A stretch of 41,832 bases of DNA, taken from assembly GCA_036703315.1 (NCBI GenBank), contig DATNPH010000279.1, positions 1-41,832 of the forward strand. Direction: 5' to 3'. The position numbers were made by a program, and so were the translations under genes. This DNA is from DATNPH01 sp036703315 (GTDB lineage: Bacteria > Cyanobacteriota > Cyanobacteriia > Cyanobacteriales > Coleofasciculaceae). Shown here one piece after another: positions 32,119-40,126 of the stretch (its first letter is position 1; each line of letters opens with the position of its first letter). The notes beneath the pieces are model-generated. The model was not told where the DNA came from, did not search any database, and worked only from the letters and a program-made list of their open reading frames with translations.

Positions 32119-32331
32119 TTGACTTTTTCGGGTAATGTATTACAACTGGGTAAGCGCATATATCAGTGGGCTTTACGGTTGCTCTTCCAATCTGCAATGA
32201 GGAAACCGATTGCTACTGATTTTGGAGCAACTGCGATGATTTTAGGGGTAAATCATACAATACTTTTAATAAAAATTGTTAAGAAGAAGTTTTTGTTGAA
32301 TGACCTTGATCAATTGATTAAGTACTTTTAA
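32119..32331 (+). CDS. Weak small ORF after the glycosyltransferase
   Basis: A 70-codon frame starting with TTG two bases after the hpsE-like stop. The product is basic and hydrophobic (KRIYQWALRLLFQSAMRKP, then TILLIKIVKKKFLL). I recognise no family. Close spacing argues for translation with the upstream gene. The unusual start and the AT-rich 3' half argue against it. Confidence 0.3.
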   Translation: MTFSGNVLQLGKRIYQWALRLLFQSAMRKPIATDFGATAMILGVNHTILLIKIVKKKFLLNDLDQLIKYF

Positions 32332-32400
32332 TTAAGCCTTTTTAAAGAGTCGATGAAGTCGGGTTAACTTTGTTGCTTATCCTTAGTAAATTGCCATATT

Positions 32401-32835
32401 ATGCAAGTATTGTATTACGTATTTTACGTATGTCTTACAGCCTTTGTACCTCTCAGACTGAAAGCCTTGGGAGGATTTTTCCCGATCCAATTTGGTGTAA
32501 TACCTAAGTTTTTAGAGTTTTTTGCCGAAAAAAGTTACCAAGTTATCCTTGCGAGGAGTATAATTGTGGCGTTCATCCGACTCGCAGATCTCATCATTAA
32601 TATTGATTACATTGCCACAGTTAGATTTAGCACTTACAGTGGACTTCGTGGAGGAAAAGAGATCCCTGTTGTTAATATCTGCCTGATGCTTCCAGAAGGT
32701 TCGTTAGATGGAGAAACTGATGGCTGCCCTGAAAAATGTAATGCGATAGAAAAGCTTGAGTTTGAGAATGACCTAGCGATCGAGATCTGGAATTACTTTG
32801 TTAAATCTAACGATGTGACTGTCTTGTTTGAGTAA
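32401..32835 (+). CDS. Hypothetical protein, weak
   Basis: A 144-codon frame with ATG but no visible ribosome-binding site. The N-terminal 75 residues are hydrophobic (two or three possible membrane helices), and the C-terminal part is acidic with CPEKC. Composition is more AT-rich than its neighbours. I recognise no family. It could be a foreign or decaying gene, or a chance frame. Confidence 0.35.
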   Translation: MQVLYYVFYVCLTAFVPLRLKALGGFFPIQFGVIPKFLEFFAEKSYQVILARSIIVAFIRLADLIINIDYIATVRFSTYSGLRGGKEIPVVNICLMLPEGSLDGETDGCPEKCNAIEKLEFENDLAIEIWNYFVKSNDVTVLFE

Positions 32836-33041
32836 ACCTTCTATCTATCCTAAGCCAAAAATTAGGGGCTGTTGGCAATGAAAGTTGAAAAAGAACACGT
32901 TAGCGCCAGTGGCAATCTCCGCTAAACCCTAACTAGGCGTTAACTTAGCAGACGTAGAGAGTGTAGACACGCCTTACCTTTTCTGCCCTGCTCGAGGCGT
33001 CGCCATCAATACTCTTTTATAGAGTTAGTGGTGGCACACCA

Positions 33042-33089
33042 AACCGCTTGCCCTATCACTTGCCGATAGGAGGCGGTTGTTGCTTTTTT
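33042..33089 (+). terminator. Rho-independent terminator-like hairpin
   Basis: Outer stem AACCGC (33042-33047) with GCGGTT (33073-33078), inner stem CCTATC (33052-33057) with GATAGG (33065-33070), then TGTTGC and six T (33084-33089). It is a good terminator for a plus-strand transcript, but the nearest upstream gene ends over 200 bases away, so it may belong to a small RNA. Confidence 0.6.
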
Positions 33090-33319
33090 GATGAGAGAGC
33101 AACATCGTAATTTATGAAGTCTAGATGAAATCTACTTGAGTGTGTTGCCAATGCTGAGTCAGTTGTCCTATGATTCACATAGCGTAATACGAGTCATACA
33201 GCTGTCTTACATATGCCATTGTCTCAGCTAAGACTAGGTAGCAGCAGCCGCCTTGGTGCTTTGGCTCTACTACAGATTGGACACCACCAAGGTAGACAAC
33301 CTTGTTCGCTTCAACTTCC

Positions 33320-33361
33320 TTGTTCTTAACCGTGGTGTTTTTGTTCTTAAACGTGGTGTTT
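33320..33361 (+). repeat. Tandem 21-bp direct repeat before a small gene
   Basis: Two 21-bp units starting at 33320 and 33341, each TTGTTCTTAA, C or A, then CGTGGTGTTT, with one difference. They end 17 bases before the ATG at 33378. A spacing of two helical turns suits a regulator-binding site. Confidence 0.7.
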
Positions 33362-33377
33362 TTTAGGTACTAGCACA

Positions 33378-33692
33378 ATGAGCTTATTTAACTCAGAAAA
33401 ACAATCCAGTAATTTAAAGCCAACCCGATCAGCTCCTCTAACTCGTAACGAATTACAAGAGTTTGACTTGCATAATCAGTTAACTAAACTAGCACTTCCC
33501 TTAGCTCAATCTTGGAGAGACAATCATCCGGAGGCTCAGCCAGGTTCGGAAGCTGATTTGGACGAGTGTATCTTGGCGGTGGCGATCGAAATGGCTGTAG
33601 CTGGTGAGGCAGTCGGAGGACCAATGGGCGCTCTCATTGCTGCTGGAGGGGGCGTTACGGCTGCCAGCGTGGCTTGTAGACGGGTACTTTAA
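33378..33692 (+). CDS. Hypothetical 104-residue protein with glycine-zipper end
   Basis: The first 50 residues are polar (LTRNELQEFDLHNQLTKLAL), followed by an acidic stretch and a hydrophobic, glycine-rich C-terminus (AVAGEAVGGPMGALIAAGGG). The end could be a membrane-inserting helix hairpin. I recognise no family. No strong ribosome-binding site is visible; the tandem repeats directly upstream suggest regulated expression. Confidence 0.5.
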   Translation: MSLFNSEKQSSNLKPTRSAPLTRNELQEFDLHNQLTKLALPLAQSWRDNHPEAQPGSEADLDECILAVAIEMAVAGEAVGGPMGALIAAGGGVTAASVACRRVL

Positions 33693-34106
33693 CAAGCCGT
33701 ATTTAACTCACGCTGGACTGCATCCGGCGTTCTCCCGACTAATCTCTTCGCCAAACAGCGATGCGATCGCTACTGTCTTGCCGTTGTCCTGGCATTGGCT
33801 GTCTATCATGGACGAAGTACCTCTGCTCAAGAAGTGGAAGGATCTCTTGGCTACAAGGAGCGAGCGAGAGGAAGTACACCATGACACAGACTTGCCTGGC
33901 TCCAAAGTCTATTAATTGGTAGTTTACTTGTGCCAACCTGCCCTAGAACACAAATTCAGTAATCGGACAAATTAGGGAGGTGGGGAAGGTGGGGAAGACA
34001 CAGAAGTTATCTCCTCCATCTCCCTTGTCTGCCCCACTACCTTGTCGAAGGCGCACTCAAGTGCTACCAGTTAAAGAGAAGATAGTAAAACGTTTTAAGA
34101 AAGACA
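33693..34106. other. Gap upstream of the DUF751 gene
   Basis: It holds a HIP1 octamer near 33764 and a polypurine/polypyrimidine repeat (about 33974-34040, GGGGAAGGTGGGGAAG then CTCCTCCATCTCCC). An open frame at 33604-33915 overlaps the previous gene and is not convincing. Nothing else is recognised. Confidence 0.45.
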
Positions 34107-34310
34107 ATGAAGGAGTTCTTGGAGAACGTCTCTCGCTACCCACGCTACTTGATCGCTGTGACTCTAGGCATCTTTTTTGCCTTATTCGAGCGATTGAGAC
34201 CTCTATTGAGTCGCCCGCTTACGGCGATCGCGTTGATTGGGCTACTGATTGGAGGCTTTTTGTTCATTAGTTTCACCCTCCGCGCCATGCTAGGGTTCAG
34301 TCCAGTCTAA
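34107..34310 (+). CDS. DUF751 (Ycf33-like) small membrane protein
   Basis: A 67-residue protein with two membrane helices (about 14-30 and 39-58). It matches the cyanobacterial/plastid DUF751 pattern as I remember it: MKEFLENVSRYPRYLI, then LLSRPLTAIALIGLLIGGFL and FISFTLRAMLG. The function is unknown. It is followed by rbfA in the same direction after 206 bases, an arrangement I recall from other cyanobacteria. Confidence 0.85.
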   Translation: MKEFLENVSRYPRYLIAVTLGIFFALFERLRPLLSRPLTAIALIGLLIGGFLFISFTLRAMLGFSPV

Positions 34311-34516
34311 AATATTGACACTCCCGACAGCCTAACCGAGAGTTGGCACTCATGCCGCTATCTAGTCGTTGATTAGCTAGAAAAGCCTGAGGGGAGCTAA
34401 TTGCTGAATCTCACTTTAGGCGGACGTTACAACAGTCTGTTAGCTGTCACAATTCCTGTAGTCAGCTAGCAGTGATTAACAGAAACGACTGCTTGTACTC
34501 TAACAAAGGGGGCGTT

Positions 34517-34915
34517 ATGCCTACAGGTCGCCGTATTTCTCGTGTTGCCTCGTTGATTCAACAGGAAATCAGCCAAATGGTACTCTACGATATTAAGGAT
34601 GATCGCGTGGGGGCTGGTATGGTTACTGTTACGGATGTGGATGTTTCTGGCGACCTCCAGCACGCCAAAATTTATGTGTCAATCTATGGCACTGAGGAAG
34701 CAAAGGCAGAGACGATGGCTGGGTTAAAGTCAGCTACAGGTTACGTGCGTGGTGAATTAGGTAGACGGATTCGTCTACGACGAACACCAGAGGTTATCTT
34801 TATTGAAGACCGAGCGTTAGAGCGTGGCGATCGCATGTTAGCCTTGTTGAATAAGTTGAGCGAAGAACGTCAGAGTAAGCATACAGAAGACGACGTTCCT
34901 GAGGCAGAAGATTGA
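34517..34915 (+). CDS. rbfA: 30S ribosome-binding factor A
   Basis: A 132-residue KH-like protein that helps mature the 3'/5' ends of 16S rRNA and is needed in the cold. The start at 34517 is chosen because AAAGGGGG lies before it and the product begins MPTGRRISRVASLIQQEIS, as in the family; the longer frame to 34472 is not needed. Motifs: DIKDDRVGAGMVTVTDVDVS, ISGDLQHAKIYVS-like strand, LGRRIRLRRTPEVIF and DRALERGDRM. An acidic tail follows. The stop overlaps the TTG start of the GH3 gene by four bases (TTGA), so the two are coupled. Confidence 0.95.
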   Translation: MPTGRRISRVASLIQQEISQMVLYDIKDDRVGAGMVTVTDVDVSGDLQHAKIYVSIYGTEEAKAETMAGLKSATGYVRGELGRRIRLRRTPEVIFIEDRALERGDRMLALLNKLSEERQSKHTEDDVPEAED

Positions 34916-36651
34916 AGTATTTACATAAGCCACTGCCAGATTTGAATGACCTGTCTCTAGAAGAACAGGTTGCACAAATGGTTGTAGTGCGAGCATCTGG
35001 CTATCTATTCGATCACCAAATTCAGTACCCAGATGGGGAACCCCCAAATGCACAATTGCAGTATTGGTTGCAAAAGCTAGAGATCGGGGGCGTCATCTTA
35101 TCGGGAGCGAGTGCGGGGGAACTACTACTCAGAGCACAACAGCTTCAAGACTGGGCAAAAATTCCCTTGCTGATTGCAGCTGATGTTGAAGAAGGGGTAG
35201 GTCAGCGCTTTAGTGGTGCAACTTGGTTTCCACCGCCGATGGCGCTTGGTGCAATTGCCTCAAAAGACTTCTGTAAAGCCAAACGCTATGCTGAGCAAAT
35301 GGGAGCGATTACGGCACAGGAAGCCTTGGCGATTGGCATTAACTGGTTGCTGGCACCAGTCGTTGATGTCAACAACAATCGCCACAACCCAGTCGTTAAC
35401 GTTCGAGCATTTGGTGAGACACCAGAAGCCGTAAGCCATCTGGGTTCTGCCTTCATTCAAGGTACAAAACAGTATCCTGTATTAACGACGGCTAAGCATT
35501 TTCCAGGGTATGGTGATGTAGCAACGGATTCTCATCTAGAGTTGCCTCTATTACCTCACTCTCCACCCCGACTGGCTACCGTTGAATTGCCACCCTTTAA
35601 AGCCGCGATCGCCGCTGGGGTAGATGCCATTAAGATCGCCCATGTGCTGATTCCAGCTTGGGACTTAGAGCGGCCAGCGACTCTATCCTATGCCCTTTTA
35701 ACTGAGCTACTGCGAGAGTGTTTAAGATTTGAGGGATTGATTGTTGCAGATGCTTTAGTCATGGGGGCGGTTGCAAATCACTACGGTTCCGATGAAGCCT
35801 CAGTTATGGCAATAGAAGCTGGTGCCGATATTTTACTGATGCCTCAAGACCCAAAAACTTTGATTCAGTCGGTGTGTGACGCGGTTGCAGAAGGACGTCT
35901 CTCACGCGAGCGAATACGTGCCTCAGTAGAGCGCATCTGGAAAGCTAAAGGTAAGCTGATTGAGAACGTACCAGTTGAACGTCAGAAAGTAGGCGAGTAT
36001 AGGAACCTAACAGAAGCTTTTAATCCAGAACCCCACACTCAAACCTCAAGACCCTTGTTTGGCACGAGTCCGGTTACCTCTCAACACCTTGTCTGCCAAC
36101 TGGCGCAACCTACTGCTCGCACTACGGCTACAACAATTTTGCAAGAGTCTCAGAAAATAGGCGGCTCCTTACCTTTACAACTAGACTCCTTCGGCAGTAG
36201 CCGCAAGCGACGCAACCTGATTGTGGTAGACGACATCATAGCCTGTGACTTTTTGGAGCCAAACGCCCCCGCCATCGCTTTACCCAGGCAACTAGGATAT
36301 GAACTTCAACTTGTTGACCCTCATATTCTGCCGATACAGGAAGAAGCTAGTTATCGTCCTGCTTTCCCACCAACTTTGCTACAGTTATTTATTCGAGGAA
36401 ACCCTTTTCGGGAAGGCGCTAAATTGACAGCCGTGGCAGACGCTTTACTTAAGAAACTGTTAAAAATAGAGAGTCTCCAAGCTCTAGTCATTTATGGTAG
36501 CCCTTATGCCTTAGAGCAGTTTCTGCCAGAGCTGCCTTCAAAAATTCCTTATGTGTTCTCCTATGGGCAGCTGCCAGAGGCTCAGGCGATCGCCCTTGAC
36601 GTGTTATTCTCCAATAGCGTCCCAACTCCTACCTTTACTCTGCTTTTTTAA
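34912..36651 (+). CDS. nagZ: GH3-family glycosidase (NagZ-like beta-N-acetylhexosaminidase)
   Basis: A 579-residue glycoside hydrolase family 3 protein. The N-terminal TIM barrel (about 1-345) shows KHFPGYGDVATDSH at 195-208 with the NagZ-type catalytic His208, and IVADALVMGAV at 277-287 with nucleophile Asp280. A second alpha/beta domain of about 200 residues follows; short NagZ enzymes lack it. It probably removes N-acetylglucosamine from peptidoglycan fragments. There is no ATG before residue 23, so the TTG at 34912 overlapping the rbfA stop is the best start. No signal peptide is seen, consistent with cytosolic recycling. Confidence 0.88.
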   Translation: MKYLHKPLPDLNDLSLEEQVAQMVVVRASGYLFDHQIQYPDGEPPNAQLQYWLQKLEIGGVILSGASAGELLLRAQQLQDWAKIPLLIAADVEEGVGQRFSGATWFPPPMALGAIASKDFCKAKRYAEQMGAITAQEALAIGINWLLAPVVDVNNNRHNPVVNVRAFGETPEAVSHLGSAFIQGTKQYPVLTTAKHFPGYGDVATDSHLELPLLPHSPPRLATVELPPFKAAIAAGVDAIKIAHVLIPAWDLERPATLSYALLTELLRECLRFEGLIVADALVMGAVANHYGSDEASVMAIEAGADILLMPQDPKTLIQSVCDAVAEGRLSRERIRASVERIWKAKGKLIENVPVERQKVGEYRNLTEAFNPEPHTQTSRPLFGTSPVTSQHLVCQLAQPTARTTATTILQESQKIGGSLPLQLDSFGSSRKRRNLIVVDDIIACDFLEPNAPAIALPRQLGYELQLVDPHILPIQEEASYRPAFPPTLLQLFIRGNPFREGAKLTAVADALLKKLLKIESLQALVIYGSPYALEQFLPELPSKIPYVFSYGQLPEAQAIALDVLFSNSVPTPTFTLLF

Positions 36652-36915
36652 CTTTTATTAACTTCTTGTCAACCTGTTCTTTACACCTTTCGTCATTAGC
36701 ACCGCTAGACTGAGTAGGTGCTGGTCTTGATGTGTAAACGTTTCATCCTTACATAGGTAGATATCTTGTATATTGCAAAACCTTTACCTTTTGCGATATT
36801 TATCAAGACAGCGAATTTCTTTGTAACTTTCTATACTGAACCAAATAGCCTTTCACGCTATCTGATCTTCGACTATAGTTAATCATAAGCTCTGTTATTT
36901 ACCAGGCTATTACCC

Positions 36916-37158
36916 ATGAGTGTTGACATAATGCCATCTACTGCTACCCTGCGCTATTCGATTGATGTTATCCAAGACGAAGCACGCCAGCTCGTAGAGA
37001 GGGGCACAGTCAGTCGTCAGCAACCCATTTACGTTCTTTGCCAATATATTCCTGCTCGTGAGTGGGTTTGCATCGAGTGCGAACTAGAGCGTTGCGACTT
37101 TTTGCTTAGAGACCGAATTGGGGATTTGATCGGTTCGGAAGAATGGGACAACGATTGA
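36916..37158 (+). CDS. DUF4327 family protein
   Basis: An 80-residue protein of a family I know only from cyanobacteria: RYSIDVIQDEARQLVERG, RQQPIYVLCQYIPAREW, CIECELERCDFLLRDRIGDL and a terminal EEWDND. The function is unknown. An internal ATG five codons later is an alternative start. It is preceded by 264 AT-rich bases without other features and stands alone. Confidence 0.88.
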   Translation: MSVDIMPSTATLRYSIDVIQDEARQLVERGTVSRQQPIYVLCQYIPAREWVCIECELERCDFLLRDRIGDLIGSEEWDND

Positions 37159-37691
37159 GCAGCTTCAGTCGAGGAGGAGAACACCAACTCAATAAGTGGT
37201 CTCGGACACAAGCTACCACAGTTGAGAAGTTGTCCGGTTATCTAAGTGCTTAAGCTTCCACTAGGACACTATATATTTGCCCAACCTGCGGAGGTTAGTG
37301 GTAAAGTTTCAAACAGCTTTTTATCCTATTGTGCTTTAACGAGAGTTGCGTGCGCTCAGGGGTTCCCTATTGCAGTCAATTCAGAAGATAAGAAACATTA
37401 ATGTCATTACAATCTCACCAAACTGAGCGTTGTCCCTATGGCATATTTTTTTTAATCATCGTGTTTTGTTTTTCTTTGTGTGTTCCTGCCGCGTTTCCAG
37501 CAAAGGTCTTATGTTGGCTAAGTCAGGAGGATTTGGCAGTGAAAAGACATAACTTCATCGCTAGCTAATAATGTCACGCTGAAAAAGCGAACCCTAATTA
37601 GGGTAAATGATTTATCCCTAAAAAGAGGCAAGAGTGCGTCAAGGGTGCACTTCCATAACAAAAGTTAACCAACCATAAGTCTAATTAATTA
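37159..37691. other. Convergent gap with a palindrome
   Basis: 533 bases without a credible gene. A small stem AACCT-GCGG-AGGTT lies at 37283-37296, a run of nine T near 37446, and a perfect 14-bp palindrome ACCCTAATTAGGGT at 37591-37604. No RNA family is recognised. Confidence 0.45.
37591..37604. promoter_or_regulatory. Perfect palindrome ACCCTAATTAGGGT
   Basis: A 14-bp perfect palindrome in a convergent gap, with a further CCCTA half-copy 17 bases to the right. It could be a dimer-binding site; no regulator can be assigned. Confidence 0.35.
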
Positions 37692-38084
37692 TTAGTTGTT
37701 AGAGCTAGAGTTACGTAGCTTTTCTAACTCAGTTCTGAGTGCAGCGATTTGCACAGTCATTTCCTCTATTTCCAACTGCACACTGGGTGAAGTCGTTGGT
37801 GTCGATGGTGTTGTAACCGTGTTGGTTGGTGTTTCGGTAGTCGATGAACGTCCTGGATTGCTCTGTTGCCTCAACACCGTTTCAATAAAATTTCGAGCTT
37901 CTTGCTCGGTTATTTCTCCTTTTTCTGCCCATTCAGCTACCTGTTGACTTAACTGCAACCTTAGCTGGGACAGGTTTTCTTCACGCTTTTGAGGGTCTTG
38001 TAGTGTTTCAATCAGGGAAGTTGTCGCTCCTAATGAGACACGAAATCCAGCTTGCAGTAATTGTAGAAGAGTGTTGGAGTTCAT
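37692..38084 (-). CDS. Hypothetical coiled-coil protein
   Basis: A 130-residue soluble protein. The N-terminal 70 residues are helical (MNSNTLLQLLQAGFRVSLGA, then QLSQQVAEWAEKGEITEQEA). A Thr/Pro/Ser-rich linker follows (about 75-100), then a C-terminal coiled coil (IEEMTVQIAALRTELEKLRN). The helix-linker-coil layout recalls phasin-like proteins, but I cannot assign a family. It is monocistronic. Confidence 0.7.
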   Translation of the reverse strand: MNSNTLLQLLQAGFRVSLGATTSLIETLQDPQKREENLSQLRLQLSQQVAEWAEKGEITEQEARNFIETVLRQQSNPGRSSTTETPTNTVTTPSTPTTSPSVQLEIEEMTVQIAALRTELEKLRNSSSNN

Positions 38085-38319
38085 CTGAGTAGTTACTCGC
38101 TGTAAGTTTTTGGGTGGAAACTGAGAACACCTGTCTAGGTAAAAAGCTTTTACTTAAACACAATAGGCGATCGCTTGATCATAACGCTGCCTATTTTACA
38201 GAAATCAGACAAGAAAGCCCACTGCCTAAGGCATACCGTACTTAACGGTTCCGCTTCGAGGTAGATTGCACGGCTAATGAGAGTTGCGCCGTTAGTTGGA
38301 ACTCCCAACAGCTCAGCCT

Positions 38320-38667
38320 TTAGCCTACTTGCTCCAGATACTGGTTTACATCCTCAATGACGCGAGTCAGTTCAGCTTCCGTGGTTAGACGGATACGCTC
38401 ATCCCGAAGGGTAAGCAGCACTTTGGCAGCAAAGGGACTCGGCCAGATATTGGGATTGCAGAAAACTTCAAGAAAGACTTCTCCGGAATATCGATATTCC
38501 ATCGGTTTTTGGGGACTGGGTCTGCCGCCGCTACTAGACGACTGAGTAGCCGTTTTCAAGCTCTGCATTAGTTTGTCGATGCATGCTTGTAAATCTCTAG
38601 CCGCATCCGCTGTGAACTGAAAAGAAACAGAACCTTCGACAAGGTTGAGCGTGAGTTGAGACACCAT
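38320..38667 (-). CDS. Hypothetical conserved-looking protein
   Basis: A 115-residue protein starting at the ATG at 38667 (MVSQLTLNLVEGSVSFQFTADAARDL is the beginning); a TTG two codons earlier is less likely. A short Ser/Gly-rich loop divides two halves. The second half (EYRYSGEVFLEVFCNPNIWP, then AAKVLLTLRDERIRLTTEAE) looks like a compact alpha/beta unit. I recognise no named family. No membrane or signal segment. Confidence 0.65.
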   Translation of the reverse strand: MVSQLTLNLVEGSVSFQFTADAARDLQACIDKLMQSLKTATQSSSSGGRPSPQKPMEYRYSGEVFLEVFCNPNIWPSPFAAKVLLTLRDERIRLTTEAELTRVIEDVNQYLEQVG

Positions 38668-38877
38668 GAGCAATAAATTTTAATATTGTAAGTTTAATGA
38701 GAGTAGATGTAATTGAGTTCTTGGAAAAATCTACCAGAGAATTAGGCAAATCAGCGCATCATTATTAAAAATAATCTCAATAAGTGGGATGGTTTCTAGA
38801 CGTAAACCCAGCTCAAGTCAACCAGCAGGAAGAGGTTTCAATCCTTAAAAGGACTAAACTAAAAACCAGAGAAGTTA

Positions 38878-39822
38878 ATGCTCAATTGGGTAGCGTCTGT
38901 GGTAAAGGACAACCGTTCTGAAGTTCGTAAGGTCTTGCTGATTACCCTACTACTTAATCTATTTGTGATGGTATTAAAGGCAGTCGTGGGATTTTTGACA
39001 GGGTCTCTCAGCTTACAAGCAGATGCCTTGCATAGTGTAACTGATAGTGCGAACAACGTTTTGGGCTTAATTGCCAGTCGGTTTTCTTCCCCCCAACCCG
39101 ACCGCGATCACCCTTACGGACACCAAAAATTTGAAGCCGTAGGAGCATTAGGAATTGCCGCATTTTTAGGTATCGCTTGTTTTGAAATTCTCCAGGGAGC
39201 GATCGAGCACATTTTTCAAGGTCTTACGCCTGTCAATATCTCTCCCCCAGAACTGGGATTACTACTAATTGTACTAGGCGTCAATATTTTCGTTACCTTC
39301 TATGAGCGCCGTGTAGGTCAACGGGTGGGTAGTGCAATTTTGATTGCTGATGCTCAACACACCATGAGTGATGTTTGGGTAACAATTACCGTTCTGGCTG
39401 GATTGATAGGAATTTGGCAGGCACGAGTGTTAAATCTCCCTCAACTTCAGTGGATCGACGTGATTCTCGCGTTCCCCGTCGCGCTGTTAGTGTTTCGCAG
39501 TGGCTGGAGTGTGTTGAAGGAGAATTTGCCTTGGCTAGTGGATGAAATGGCGATCGCGCCGGAAGCCATTCAATCGATTGTGATGGACATTCCTGGCGTC
39601 ATTAACTGCCATGATATTGCCTCTCGCGGTCTTTTGGGGCGTCAAGTCTTCATTGAAATGCATATGATTGTGGACGCCAAAGATGTAGAAACGGCTCATA
39701 AAATTACGGAGGAAGTTGAGTCTCGTTTAGAAGAGCGCTTCAGTCCTGTGCGCGTTTTGATTCACGTAGAGCCACCAGCTTACCAGTCTGAGCAGGTAAG
39801 CTTTGATCAACAAATTCCCTAG
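38878..39822 (+). CDS. Cation diffusion facilitator, zinc type
   Basis: A 314-residue CDF exporter with six membrane helices and a cytosolic C-terminal dimerisation domain (about 215-300). The transport site is His52-xxx-Asp56 in TM2 (ADALHSVTDS) and His161-xxx-Asp165 in TM5 (ADAQHTMSDVW). HxxxD in both helices is the Zn2+ (or Zn/Cd) pattern; DxxxD would suggest Mn. The loop DHPYGHQKFE after TM2 is typical. It is presumably driven by proton antiport. The gene stands alone and ends in front of a DnaA-box cluster. Confidence 0.93.
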   Translation: MLNWVASVVKDNRSEVRKVLLITLLLNLFVMVLKAVVGFLTGSLSLQADALHSVTDSANNVLGLIASRFSSPQPDRDHPYGHQKFEAVGALGIAAFLGIACFEILQGAIEHIFQGLTPVNISPPELGLLLIVLGVNIFVTFYERRVGQRVGSAILIADAQHTMSDVWVTITVLAGLIGIWQARVLNLPQLQWIDVILAFPVALLVFRSGWSVLKENLPWLVDEMAIAPEAIQSIVMDIPGVINCHDIASRGLLGRQVFIEMHMIVDAKDVETAHKITEEVESRLEERFSPVRVLIHVEPPAYQSEQVSFDQQIP

Positions 39823-39832
39823 GAACACCCTA

Positions 39833-39885
39833 AGTTTTCCACAGAGAGGGGTAGTTTTCCACAGAATTTGGCGAGTTTTCCACAA
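39833..39885 (+). other. Cluster of three DnaA boxes
   Basis: Three exact AGTTTTCCACA motifs in the same orientation, with TTTTCCACA starting at 39835, 39855 and 39876 (spacing 20 and 21). TTTTCCACA is the form of DnaA box described for cyanobacteria. The gap (39823-40126) lies between convergent genes, so the boxes are not in a promoter. Candidate origin or DnaA-titration site. I noticed no other TTTTCCACA in the window. Confidence 0.6.
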
Positions 39886-40126
39886 AGATCAAGAAAGGAT
39901 AATCATTGCGATCACTATTCTTAACTAATTGAAACCCACATTCCGAACTAATCAAGTGTCCTACTACTTGCGAGTAGGAAATGGGGAATAGGGAATCGGG
40001 TATGGGAATAGTATTCTACGTAGTCTATGAGTTATTAATTAGCAATTACCAATTCCCTTTAAACCGATAGCAAAGCTCTCTTCGAGATAGGAGCGTCTTG
40101 TGCCAGTTGAAGGTGCCCTATGTAGG
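39886..40126. other. Remainder of the convergent gap
   Basis: It contains GGGAATA-like heptamer repeats (about 39980-40010, AAATGGGGAATAGGGAATCG) and an AATTAGCAATTACCAATTCC dispersed repeat near 40037. No gene or strongly AT-rich unwinding element is seen. Confidence 0.45.

Larger units (their letters stand above)
32836..33377. other. Gap with terminator-like hairpin and tandem repeat
   Basis: This 542-base gap contains a bipartite hairpin with a T6 run (33042-33089) and a tandem 21-bp repeat (33320-33361). No protein gene is seen. A small RNA ending at the hairpin is possible. Confidence 0.45.

Noticed and set aside
33604..33915. 103-codon open frame
   Set aside because: It overlaps the 104-residue gene in another frame, has no ribosome-binding site and contains a HIP1 site; nothing protein-like is recognised.
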